Origin: Clostridia bacterium
GTDB taxonomy: Bacteria; Bacillota; Sulfobacillia; SLMV01
NCBI GenBank assembly: GCA_007133365.1
Contig: SLMV01000037.1
Coordinates: forward strand, 1-26,997
Length of the DNA stretch: 26,997 nucleotides
Reading direction: 5' to 3'
Shown here: positions 1 to 7,340 of the stretch, one piece after another
How positions within the stretch are numbered: the first letter of the stretch is position 1
Layout of the letters: each line of letters starts with the position of its first letter
Notes under the pieces: model-generated
The model's input: the letters and a program-made list of their open reading frames with translations, nothing else
Told to the model about the DNA's origin: nothing
Databases searched by the model: none
Program-made: the position numbers and the translations under genes

Positions 1-985
1 CGGCATCCTCCACCGCTCGGGGATCCCATTCGATCCCCATCACGCGGGCTCCGGTATCACGGCCCACCAGCGCGGACAAGATCCCCACCCCGCTGAAAAC
101 GTCAAACACGGTGTGCTCGGACGTGATCTCCCCGGCCTCGATTACGTCCCGATAAAGGGCGGGGACCAGGGCCCGATTGACCTGAGTGAAGACATCGGGC
201 GAGGTCCGCACCAGCAAACCGTCGACCGCCTCAAAAAGATGATCGTCTCCCCACACCCACCAGGGGTTCGGATCCGCCGGCGTCTTTAAATGCACCGCCT
301 TTAGATAGGGAATCCGATCCGCCAGATCAAGCGCAAGCGCCGCATAGGCATCGGCAGCAATCGTGCGGGCGCGGGTGGTAAAAAGGATCGACGTCCCGCC
401 CGGTCGGGCTCGAAGCGTTACGCTGTCCAGTTGGCGATCAACCACGGGATGCTCGGCGAGCGCCCCCATCACCTGATTGTTAGTCTCGGCTTGGAGGTCG
501 CAGCGTTCGATGGGGAGGCATCCCGCCCCGTCCGCCCGGTGAAATCCCAAGGTCACACTCTCATCATCTGATACCGGGGTCAACCGCACCCGCTCCCGAT
601 ACCCATAGCGCGGCCCCGAGCGCGGCGTTCCCACCGGCACGCCCGCCAGACCCGCAATCCGCCCCAAGGTGGTGGTGACCCACTTTTGCTTTTGCGCCCG
701 CTCGGCCTCATCATCAAGATGTTGAAGCTGACACCCCCCGCACCGTCCGAAATAGGGGCAAACCGGGCGCACTCGAGCCCGAGACGGCGCGAGCAATCGA
801 TGAAGCACCGCTCGCCCAAAGCGCGATCCCGTCGATATCACCTCCACCTCGGCCTCATCGCCGGGCGCGGTAAAGGGCACGAACAGCACATAGCCGAGAT
901 AACGGGCCACGCCATCACCCGAGTGCCCCATGTCCTCGATCTCAACGGTGACCCTATCCCCCTTTTTTACCGGAAGCACGGGCAT
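1..985 (-). CDS. rlmD: TrmA/RlmD-type RNA (uracil-5-)-methyltransferase, 3' end cut by window edge
   Basis: This gene should transfer a methyl group from S-adenosylmethionine to C5 of a uridine, most likely in 23S rRNA. I translated the minus strand from an ATG at 985, which has a GAGG-type ribosome binding site. The N-terminus (VLPVKKGDRVTVEIEDMGHS) looks like a TRAM RNA-binding domain. A cysteine set follows, CPYFGRCGGC plus a later Cys in PIERCDL, matching the [4Fe-4S] ligands of RumA/RlmD. The SAM-binding motif DVFSGVGIL is near residue 300. The catalytic-Cys region lies beyond base 1, so it cannot be checked. The start overlaps the end of lgt by 32 bases, which implies translational coupling. 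RlmD, RlmC and RlmCD specificity cannot be separated from sequence alone. Confidence 0.9.
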   Translation of the reverse strand, partial: MPVLPVKKGDRVTVEIEDMGHSGDGVARYLGYVLFVPFTAPGDEAEVEVISTGSRFGRAVLHRLLAPSRARVRPVCPYFGRCGGCQLQHLDDEAERAQKQKWVTTTLGRIAGLAGVPVGTPRSGPRYGYRERVRLTPVSDDESVTLGFHRADGAGCLPIERCDLQAETNNQVMGALAEHPVVDRQLDSVTLRARPGGTSILFTTRARTIAADAYAALALDLADRIPYLKAVHLKTPADPNPWWVWGDDHLFEAVDGLLVRTSPDVFTQVNRALVPALYRDVIEAGEITSEHTVFDVFSGVGILSALVGRDTGARVMGIEWDPRAVEDA

Positions 986-1736
986 TCCCCCATTTTCCTC
1001 GCATTTTTTGCAGCATAAAATAGCCGGACACCAGCAAGATGACGGGCGTGATGATCTGGGTCAAGGTGAAAAACCCCACCCCCCAAACATCGTTAATATA
1101 ATGCCAGGCGTAAAGCGGATTGGCCCGGACTGTCTCCTCGATCACGCCCCGAAGCACCGAATACCAAAACACCCAAGACCAAAACTGATAGCCGTTCGGA
1201 GGCTCGTACCGCTGGAGGTAAAAATAGCGGATCAAAAGCACCAGCCCGATCGCCGACCCATAAAGCTGGGCCGGATGTCGCGTGGCGAGGATTTCAGCAT
1301 AGCGCCCCAACACTTCCTGATTGAGAATATTGGCCAAGCGCACCAGGATATAGCCGATGTTGAGCCCCGGCACCACCACGTCCAAAATGGCCATAAAATC
1401 ATAACCTTGCCGGCGAATCAACAACCACCCGGTCAAAATCCCACCAAGGAGCGCCCCGTGCCACGACAACCCATCACCGCGAAAAATGAGGAGCCAATTG
1501 TCGGCAAAATACGACCAGTTGGTCAGGACAAACACCAGTCGGGCCCCGACCACCCCCATCAAAAGCGACGCCGTGGCCGCCATTAAAATGGCATCCTCAT
1601 CCCACCCGCGCCGCCGGCTTTGCCTCAGCAAATACCAAATGCCCAAGGCCATGGACAAGGCCACGGTGAACCCGTACCACCGAAGGCCAAACTCACCGAT
1701 CTGAAAAATATATGGATTCGGATCCTCTAATAACAT
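954..1736 (-). CDS. lgt: Prolipoprotein diacylglyceryl transferase
   Basis: Lgt transfers diacylglycerol from phosphatidylglycerol to the lipobox cysteine of prelipoproteins in the cytoplasmic membrane. The 260-residue protein is highly hydrophobic with about seven membrane segments, the usual length for the family. Family landmarks are visible: GDGLSWHGALLGG containing the conserved His, the signature VRLANILNQEVLGR (family form GRxxNFxNxExxGR), RHPAQLY, and a late R..E..R stretch (RGVIEETVR). The signature has Val where Gly is usual, but its Arg, Asn and Glu are kept. The start overlaps the end of the upstream aminotransferase gene by 10 bases. A lipoprotein-processing gene at the end of a catabolic operon is unusual, so it could be a second copy; this window cannot tell. 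Confidence 0.93.
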   Translation of the reverse strand: MLLEDPNPYIFQIGEFGLRWYGFTVALSMALGIWYLLRQSRRRGWDEDAILMAATASLLMGVVGARLVFVLTNWSYFADNWLLIFRGDGLSWHGALLGGILTGWLLIRRQGYDFMAILDVVVPGLNIGYILVRLANILNQEVLGRYAEILATRHPAQLYGSAIGLVLLIRYFYLQRYEPPNGYQFWSWVFWYSVLRGVIEETVRANPLYAWHYINDVWGVGFFTLTQIITPVILLVSGYFMLQKMRGKWGNARASGKKGG

Positions 1737-2914
1737 CCCGCACCTCCTCGGCTCATCACCTGGTCTAACGCTTCGAGCAGTGCATCCACCTCGGCCGGCT
1801 GATTAAAGATGTGAAACGACGCCCGAAGCGCATCGATCTCTTCCAATAAACGTAACGCCCAACCTCGATCCAACAGGGCCTGATTGACCCGTTGTAAATC
1901 CGCCCCCGAAAATCCTGCGAGTTCAAACACCACCAGCCCCGCCCGTTCCTCCGGCGCCGCCGGCGTCACCAGGTTAACCCCCAAGAGCGCCCCGAGCCCC
2001 GCGATGAAGCGATCCACCAGGGCGGTGATATGCGCTTGGACCACATCCAAACCAATATCCATCAAGTAGGTCATGCCGTAACCGAATCCGAGGGCGGCCG
2101 CCACACTCGGGGTGGAATCGGCAAAAACGGATGCGCCCAGTCGCAGCGTGTAGTGGCCCGAAAGATCCATGGTCGCGGTCGATTTCGGCGTGATGGTGGG
2201 TGGGTTCAAGCGATCCCAGGCCTGTTCCCGAACATAAAGCCCGCCCATTCCGTCCGGCCCCATGCACCACTTATACGCAGGAAAAGCGAACGCATCGCAT
2301 CCCAGCTCCGGCATCTTTAGGTCCAGGGCCCCCGCCGATTGGGCGCCGTCGACCAAAAAGAAGATATCGTGCGCTTTTGCCAGTTCAAAAATCCCCGCCA
2401 GGTCCAACCGGGCTCCGGTGAGAAAACTCACGTGACTCAGCGAAATGACCCGGGTGCGTTCGGTGATTAGACGTTCAATCTCCCCGACCGTCACCTGGCC
2501 ATTTTGAGCCCGGGCCTCGACGATTTCCAATCCCTTCGCCCGTGCTACATAGGCCCAGGGAACCCGCCCGGTGTGATGTTCAATATCCGTGACGATGATC
2601 GCATCCCCCGGCTCAAGTGCCAAACTGGTCATCACGGCATTCATCCCGGCCGTGGTATCCACCACCGGCTGCACCTCATCGGGTTTTGCGTCTAAAAATT
2701 GGGCCAGCACCCCCTTGGTGTGGGCGTGGGTGCTTTTCCGAAAATCACTCACCTCAGGCCAGGAAGGACCCGTCTCGTAATACCAACGAAGATCCTCGAG
2801 CCAGCGCGTTAGAACCGAATCCGGGATAATCCCCATCATGCCGGTATTGAGATAGCCCTGCTGCCTGGTGATGGATGCGGCGCCATCGAAAAATGCGGTG
2901 TCCTCTGACATCAT
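1727..2914 (-). CDS. Class V PLP-dependent aminotransferase (SufS / isopenicillin-N-epimerase-like)
   Basis: This is a pyridoxal-phosphate fold-type I enzyme of about 395 residues. Visible motifs, numbered from the ATG at 2914, are a substrate/PLP loop IEHHTGRVPW near residue 110, VDGAQSAGALDL near 188-199 with the pyridine-contacting Asp and Gln, and the Schiff-base Lys near 215 in FPAYKWCMGPDG. The motifs resemble the SufS, kynureninase and isopenicillin-N-epimerase branch, but I see no clear SufS-type catalytic Cys loop, so a cysteine desulfurase call is not justified. The start could be TTG 2917, ATG 2914 or ATG 2911; 2914 is best spaced (7 bases) from GGAGGGGG. It lies 16 bases after the flavin oxidoreductase gene and overlaps lgt. 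Substrate is unknown; operon context suggests amino-acid catabolism. Confidence 0.85.
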   Translation of the reverse strand: MMSEDTAFFDGAASITRQQGYLNTGMMGIIPDSVLTRWLEDLRWYYETGPSWPEVSDFRKSTHAHTKGVLAQFLDAKPDEVQPVVDTTAGMNAVMTSLALEPGDAIIVTDIEHHTGRVPWAYVARAKGLEIVEARAQNGQVTVGEIERLITERTRVISLSHVSFLTGARLDLAGIFELAKAHDIFFLVDGAQSAGALDLKMPELGCDAFAFPAYKWCMGPDGMGGLYVREQAWDRLNPPTITPKSTATMDLSGHYTLRLGASVFADSTPSVAAALGFGYGMTYLMDIGLDVVQAHITALVDRFIAGLGALLGVNLVTPAAPEERAGLVVFELAGFSGADLQRVNQALLDRGWALRLLEEIDALRASFHIFNQPAEVDALLEALDQVMSRGGAGCY

Positions 2915-2930
2915 CAATCGTCCCCCTCCG

Positions 2931-3926
2931 CTAGGCTGAGCGCAAAAGCCGAGCCCGCGCTTTTAGCACCCAATAGGGATCGGCGAGCAGGATCCGGCCG
3001 ACGCCCACCAAGTCCACGCCATCTAACCGAACGGCCTCATCGGCGGTCTCGGCGTTGACGAACCCGCCGGTCACAATGACCCGGGCCTGATCGCCGATGG
3101 CGGCTTTGATGGCTTTGGCCTGTTTGAGGAAAAAGCCTTCACGATATTCGTCCTCGGGACGCGGACCCCCGAGCCCTCCCGAGACATCCACGATGTCGAC
3201 ACCGGCCGCGGCCAGTTCCTGAGCAAACTGAGTGGTCTCCTCGAGCGTCAAACCGCCGTCGAGTTGATCGTCCGCCCCCAGCCGATACGACAACCAGGCC
3301 TCGGGCCCAATGGCCCGCCGAACCCGGCGGATGACCATGAGGGGGAACGCCCCCCGCCCGGCGAGATCGCCGCCAAACGCATCGGTACGGTCATTGGTTA
3401 AGGGGGATAAAAACTGATTGAGCAAATATCCGTGGGCGCCGTGCAGCTGCACCCCGTCAAAGCCGGCTTCAATGGCGCGCTCGGCCGCCCGGACGAAGGC
3501 ATCGGTCAGGTCCTCGAGTCCGGATTGGGGAAGCGGCGTGGGACCCGGCTCGCCTCGGGAGGTCACGCTGCCCGCGCCCCAGACCACACCGTCGGCATCG
3601 CCTAGACTTCGGGCCCCGGCATGGGTCAGTTGGATGAGGCTTCGTGCCTTCCCCCCTCGTAAGCGATCCGCCAGTTTCCTTAGGCCGGGAACTCGAGCCT
3701 CCTCATGAATGCCCAATTGATCATCCCGCACCCGGCCGTCGGGACGAACGTAAGCATGCTCCACGATGACGGTGCCCACCTCGCCATCGGCATATTGTTG
3801 GTAATGCTCCAAGATTTCGGGGGTCACTTCGCCCTCGGGCGTGGCCAAACTGGTGGCCATGGGCGGCAGTACCACCCGGTTTTTGACCTCCTTATTTCGA
3901 ATCACCAGCTCGGTAAAAAGTCCCAT
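2931..3926 (-). CDS. Old-yellow-enzyme family NAD(P)H:flavin oxidoreductase
   Basis: A 331-residue FMN-dependent TIM-barrel enzyme of the old yellow enzyme family, expected to reduce activated C=C bonds or related electrophiles using NAD(P)H. The N-terminus (LFTELVIRNKEVKNRVVLPPMAT) is typical. QLTHAG lies near residues 99-104. The substrate-binding signature LHGAHGYLLNQFLSP at 161-175 has the paired His residues and Tyr. NDRTDAFGG follows, and a phosphate-binding end VGVGRILLADP closes the barrel. There is no C-terminal Fe-S or FAD extension, so it is the short YqjM/NamA-like type rather than 2,4-dienoyl-CoA reductase. The ATG at 3926 has AAGGAGAGG upstream and begins 3 bases after the sdaAA stop. 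Its natural substrate cannot be deduced. Confidence 0.9.
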   Translation of the reverse strand: MGLFTELVIRNKEVKNRVVLPPMATSLATPEGEVTPEILEHYQQYADGEVGTVIVEHAYVRPDGRVRDDQLGIHEEARVPGLRKLADRLRGGKARSLIQLTHAGARSLGDADGVVWGAGSVTSRGEPGPTPLPQSGLEDLTDAFVRAAERAIEAGFDGVQLHGAHGYLLNQFLSPLTNDRTDAFGGDLAGRGAFPLMVIRRVRRAIGPEAWLSYRLGADDQLDGGLTLEETTQFAQELAAAGVDIVDVSGGLGGPRPEDEYREGFFLKQAKAIKAAIGDQARVIVTGGFVNAETADEAVRLDGVDLVGVGRILLADPYWVLKARARLLRSA

Positions 3927-3929
3927 GGA

Positions 3930-4829
3930 TCAATCCTCTCCTTCCGCTTTTGTCACATCGGCCAATCGTTCGGCAATCCGTCGCCCCGTCGGGGATGCAG
4001 CCACGCCGCCCTCCCCCGTTTCGCGTAACGTCCGGGGCAAAGCGGCCCCCACCGCCGCCATGGCATCAATGACTTCATCCACTGGAATGACGCTTTCGAC
4101 CCCGGCCAAGGCCAAATCGGCCGCCCCCAGGGCGTGAAGGGCCGCGATGCCATTTCGTTTAATACACGGCACCTCCACCAGACCGGCCACCGGATCGCAA
4201 ACTAATCCCAAAAAACTCTTCAGTGACAACGCGGCTGCATGCCCCGCCGCCGGTGGCGAACCGCCCATCAATTCCACCGCGCCGGCCGCTGCCATGGCCG
4301 AGGCCGCGCCACACTCGGCCTGACAGCCCCCTTCGGCTCCGGCCAGGGTGGCCCGTTCGGCAATGATGCTTCCGATTACGCCGGCGGTGATGAGGGCGTG
4401 ATGGATGGCCCGCTCCTCAAGATCGTAGGATTCAAAAAGACCTCGAAAGACGGCGGGAATGATCCCGCAGGAGCCGGCGGTCGGCGCCGCACAGATCCGC
4501 CCCATCGTCGCATTGCATTCCGAGACGGCAAGCGCATAGCCCATCACGCGTCCGGTCAAGCCATCGAGCAACCCCTTTGAGGACGCAAGGTAGTCGAGAT
4601 AGCGTCGGCCATCGCCCGCCACCATGCCGCCTGACGACCTCAAATTGCCCGAGCATCCTTCCTCCATGGACTCAATCATCACGGCCCACCGCTTTTTCAT
4701 CTCCACCAGGTGACGTTCGGGATCGGAAAGTCCCTGCAACATAAACCCCGACAGCGTCATTTGGTGTGCTTGAGCCGCCCCGATCAGTTCCGAAAGACTC
4801 GCCCGTTCCTCCTCTTCCCATCCCGTCAT
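3930..4829 (-). CDS. sdaAA: L-serine dehydratase (L-serine ammonia-lyase), alpha subunit
   Basis: Catalytic subunit of the iron-sulfur L-serine dehydratase, which converts L-serine to pyruvate and ammonia in the cytosol. Its 299 residues match the usual Gram-positive two-subunit form. Conserved blocks include GCSGNLRSSGG near residue 58, ECNATMGRICAAPTAGSCGIIP near 104-125, GAEGGCQAECG near 164-174, and GLVCDPVAGLVEVPCIKRN near 208-226. Cysteines in the last blocks, around 169/173 and 211, are candidate [4Fe-4S] ligands as in the family. The ATG at 4829 has GGAGAGGAG six bases upstream. It follows sdaAB by 28 bases, so the two subunits should be made together. Pyruvate produced here would feed central metabolism. 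Confidence 0.95.
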   Translation of the reverse strand: MTGWEEEERASLSELIGAAQAHQMTLSGFMLQGLSDPERHLVEMKKRWAVMIESMEEGCSGNLRSSGGMVAGDGRRYLDYLASSKGLLDGLTGRVMGYALAVSECNATMGRICAAPTAGSCGIIPAVFRGLFESYDLEERAIHHALITAGVIGSIIAERATLAGAEGGCQAECGAASAMAAAGAVELMGGSPPAAGHAAALSLKSFLGLVCDPVAGLVEVPCIKRNGIAALHALGAADLALAGVESVIPVDEVIDAMAAVGAALPRTLRETGEGGVAASPTGRRIAERLADVTKAEGED

Positions 4830-4857
4830 GGCAATCTCCTCTCCCTCGTATCCGTCG

Positions 4858-5565
4858 CTATAGGGGACTCATCACCCGAACCCGCTTCACTTGCCGAAGC
4901 TGACCGACCCGCTCGATGAGATCGTCATCGAGATCATCATCCATCTCGATGCTCATCAGGGCATCCTCACCCTTTCGCTTTCGCGCCACCGACATGAACG
5001 CAACGTTGAGGTCGCGTTCACTCAATAGACCGGTCACCCCCGCGATGACGCCGGGACGGTCCAACATGTACACGATAAGGGTTGGAAAGGTCCCAAAAAG
5101 ACTCACCTTAAACCCATCCACACTCAAAAGTTGAACTTTGCCGCCGCCCAGGCTGGCCCCACGAAGCCGCATGGTTTGCGGATCATCGCCGGTGAGGTCG
5201 ATGGACATTTCGTTTGGGTGATTGCCCAATTTCGGTGCATAGACCACCTCGAATTTCAAACCGGATGACCTGGCGAGTTCTAAAGCCCGCGGAACCCGGC
5301 GATCATCGGAGGCCCATCCCATCAAACCGGCCACCACCGCCTGGGGCGTGCCGTGCCCTTTCCCGGTCGCACCGAGCGAACCGCCCAGTACAATCCGCGC
5401 CGACATGATGGGGACCCCGAAGAGCTCCCGTGCGGCAAAGGCCAGTTTCAGCGGACCCGCGGTGTGCGAACTCGACGGTCCGATCATCACCGGGCCCATG
5501 ATGGTCATGACCTCCTCCATAAGATCCGCATAGTTTTCGCGAGGGGTTCCGATCGCTCCCCTCAT
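4858..5565 (-). CDS. sdaAB: L-serine dehydratase, beta subunit with ACT domain
   Basis: Partner of SdaAA in the two-subunit iron-sulfur L-serine dehydratase. The diagnostic motif GPVMIGPSSSHTAGP is near residues 24-38. The C-terminal half (FPTLIVYMLDRPGVIAGVTG onward, about residues 160-230) is an ACT domain, a common amino-acid-sensing module. The longest frame reaches 5616, but I prefer ATG 5565, which overlaps the upstream thioesterase stop as ATGA. A shorter start at 5520 would give an N-terminus closer to Bacillus SdaAB. A GGAGGAGG run at that Met also sits 11 bases before ATG 5499, so internal initiation is possible. Overlap upstream and the 28-base gap to sdaAA indicate one operon. Confidence 0.93.
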   Translation of the reverse strand: MRGAIGTPRENYADLMEEVMTIMGPVMIGPSSSHTAGPLKLAFAARELFGVPIMSARIVLGGSLGATGKGHGTPQAVVAGLMGWASDDRRVPRALELARSSGLKFEVVYAPKLGNHPNEMSIDLTGDDPQTMRLRGASLGGGKVQLLSVDGFKVSLFGTFPTLIVYMLDRPGVIAGVTGLLSERDLNVAFMSVARKRKGEDALMSIEMDDDLDDDLIERVGQLRQVKRVRVMSPL

Positions 5566-5969
5566 TTTGCTGCCCGTCGTTTCGCATCGGCGAGAAAAGC
5601 CGGTCGTTCGACACAAAAGCGTTCATGGACGCCCTCGCCGATGCGACCGATCCCATCAAAAGCCATCACCTTAAAAACCAGTCGGCGGCCATCGATCGCT
5701 TCCAATTCCGCTTCGGCCCGGACCGTCGCCCCGGGCAAGGTAGGATGTAGATGGCGAACGTCCAATTTCATCCCCACCGTGATCCAATCGGACGGCAAGG
5801 ACCCGTCCGCGACGCGGACGGCGGCCTGCTCCATCAAGGCCACCATGGCCGGCGTGGCGTAGACGTCAAGTTCTCCGCTGGCGTACCGACTGGCCAATTG
5901 ATTCTCCTCGACCTTCACTTCGGCCTCACCTTTGGTTCCGATGTTTAAATACTGACGCGCATCGTCCAC
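5562..5969 (-). CDS. FlK-like hotdog-fold acyl-CoA thioesterase
   Basis: A 135-residue single-domain hotdog protein resembling fluoroacetyl-CoA thioesterase FlK. Shared features are a N-terminal segment with LASRYASGELDVYATPAMVALMEQAA, the central-helix signature of this group, then VGMKLDVRHLHPTLPGATVRAEAELEAIDGRRLVFKVMAFDG and a GEGVHERF end that matches FlK's GSGTHER. Such proteins hydrolyse short acyl-CoAs or act as housekeeping thioesterases; true fluoroacetate resistance is not implied. The start is GTG at 5969 with GGGAGGG five bases upstream. It is directly coupled to sdaAB by a four-base ATGA overlap, so its role is probably tied to serine or acyl-CoA breakdown. Substrate is unknown. 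Confidence 0.82.
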   Translation of the reverse strand: MDDARQYLNIGTKGEAEVKVEENQLASRYASGELDVYATPAMVALMEQAAVRVADGSLPSDWITVGMKLDVRHLHPTLPGATVRAEAELEAIDGRRLVFKVMAFDGIGRIGEGVHERFCVERPAFLADAKRRAAK

Positions 5970-6003
5970 AGTATCCCTCCCCGATCAACTCCTGGATTTT
6001 TCG

Positions 6004-6768
6004 CTACAAGTTCTCGAGTTCTTCTGTCAATCGGTCTAAGGCCAGTTCCACCATATCACGTCCCCAATCCCAGCGCGCATTCCGGGCATCGCCCAAGGCC
6101 CCGTTCTCCGTCATTTCTTCAAAACCCTGCGCCCAGTGAATGGGAAAAGCGCCCGGCCCTTTATTCGTCGACGCACAAACGGCGCCGGCGCTTCGTGCCT
6201 CTTTCACCGTCCAAGGGGCCAAATACATCGCCTGGGACATTTCGATCTCGCACGCGTGACCATACACCCGGGACGTTACCTGATCCCGAACCGCATCCAG
6301 ACCGAGGGCCGTAAACGAGGCCCAGCCGGCCTTAATGTCCGGATAGTCCCGCTTCAACTCACCCAACGTTAGGGTCAAGGCCGGGGCATTGCCGCCGTGT
6401 CCGTTGATGATGAAATATTTTCGGACGCCGTGTTGATATAAGGAATCTATCACATCCCGAAGCAGCATCATAAACGTTTCAGGGCGGAGACTGAGCGTGC
6501 CGGGAAAGTGAAGATGATGCGGCGACACCCCGTAGGAAAATACCGGGACCGAAAAGGCCTTGGGATAAAGTCGTTCCGCCAGCTTGCGGGCGAAGATCTC
6601 GGCGCGCCCAGCATCCACAGCAAATGACCCATTCGGGCCGTGCTGCTCGGTGGACCCCACCGGAATCAGGGCCAAATCGGTACCGTCGGCTAAGTAATCC
6701 CGAAACTCCTCCCAACTCAACCGGTCAAGTGTCAGCGCCCGCGGTTCCCATCTGATTTCCTCACCCAT
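6004..6768 (-). CDS. Creatininase-family metal-dependent amidohydrolase
   Basis: A 254-residue member of the creatininase family, metalloenzymes that open cyclic amides or hydrolyse formamides such as creatinine and mycofactocin or riboflavin precursors. Motifs, numbered from ATG 6768, are IPVGSTEQHGP with metal-type Glu 41 and His 43, Asp 52, INGHGGN near 121-127, and GHACEIEMS near 170-178 (family form HAGExETS). The conserved metal residues appear intact. An upstream ATG at 6774 is possible, but AAGGGG is only 2 bases from it and 8 bases from the ATG at 6768. This is the first gene of the eight-gene run. True creatinine activity is not supported; the family is broad. Confidence 0.87.
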   Translation of the reverse strand: MGEEIRWEPRALTLDRLSWEEFRDYLADGTDLALIPVGSTEQHGPNGSFAVDAGRAEIFARKLAERLYPKAFSVPVFSYGVSPHHLHFPGTLSLRPETFMMLLRDVIDSLYQHGVRKYFIINGHGGNAPALTLTLGELKRDYPDIKAGWASFTALGLDAVRDQVTSRVYGHACEIEMSQAMYLAPWTVKEARSAGAVCASTNKGPGAFPIHWAQGFEEMTENGALGDARNARWDWGRDMVELALDRLTEELENL

Positions 6769-6848
6769 CAACATCGCCCCTTCTCTTTCGCATTTTCCGC
6801 CCCGTCACTCCCCTGGGGAAGACTTTCCCCTTGAAAAACCGGAGAAAT

Positions 6849-6898
6849 TTGACATCCTCTCCTTTATCAGCATAGTATATTCTGATGCTTATTCAGAA
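6849..6898. promoter_or_regulatory. Divergent promoter region with operator-like palindrome
   Basis: On the plus strand a perfect TTGACA at 6849-6854 is followed 18 bases later by TAGTAT (6873-6878), a plausible promoter reading toward the SLH-GH18 gene. On the minus strand TATACT (6874-6879) is a good -10 for the creatininase-led operon, but no clear -35 is visible. A perfect inverted repeat TTCTGA-N7-TCAGAA spans 6880-6898, directly beside both -10 elements, where a bound repressor would block both directions. The promoter and operator roles are inferred from position; the sequences are seen directly. No regulator gene is adjacent. Confidence 0.5.
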
Positions 6899-7340
6899 GG
6901 GCCCGGAGGGGTTTGCCCACAAGACACCCGGGCGTGAGACCCACTACGCCCCTTTCTTTTCAAAACGATAACAAGTTGGCAGCCCGCCCCCAAACGCCCC
7001 CCATAGGCAAAGGATTTTGACCTTCGAGCGCGAAGGGATGACGAGTAACCCATGCTGAAAAAATGAAAAGGAAAATACGGGATGCGCTCGCGTTTCGAAG
7101 ACGTCCTCACCCGGGAAGTTGCCTTAAGAAAGATGGTGGACGGATGCGATCCATATGAGGATCGGCTCAAAAGAGAATCGAGCGTCCCTGCAAGCGGCCG
7201 GGTTACCGGCGGGTCTCGGGGGAAACCCCTGATGACCTGCTGGCTTTCTCGGGCCGTTCGTAACCATTATCCGGGTACGCCGTTCACTTGAATCGGCCAC
7301 GCCAAGAACGTCTCATCAACCCATTTGAGGAGGTAGAGGC
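6899..7340 (+). other. Long gene-free stretch / possible 5' leader of the SLH-GH18 gene
   Basis: About 440 bases separate the divergent promoter from the SLH-GH18 start. I see no convincing protein gene: the short frames here lack ribosome binding sites and recognisable products. A hairpin GGGCGT-N10-ACGCCC (6930-6951) followed by CTTTCTTTTC looks like an intrinsic terminator on the plus strand and could act as an attenuator in a leader. The last bases hold a strong GAGGAGGT site just before the ATG at 7341. I compared the stretch by eye with T-box, cyclic-di-GMP, SAM and cobalamin riboswitch cores and found no match. Confidence 0.4.
6930..6960 (+). terminator. Terminator-like hairpin in the leader (possible attenuator)
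   Basis: A six-base-pair stem, GGGCGT at 6930-6935 with ACGCCC at 6946-6951, is followed by a pyrimidine run ending in TTTT. No plus-strand gene ends just upstream, so if it is real it would end a short RNA started from the TTGACA promoter at 6849 or attenuate the SLH-GH18 transcript. The stem is short and no antiterminator was identified. Confidence 0.3.

Noticed and set aside
580..1586. Several open frames on both strands over the rlmD and lgt region
   Set aside because: They are shadows of the two recognised minus-strand genes, with basic low-complexity products and no family match.
5562..5969. Fluoroacetate resistance role for the FlK-like protein
   Set aside because: Similarity is at family level only; FlK-like proteins are common and mostly not fluoroacetyl-CoA specific.
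7082..7291. 69-codon plus-strand frame in the leader of the SLH-GH18 gene
   Set aside because: No ribosome binding site, no recognisable product, and ends far from the next gene.
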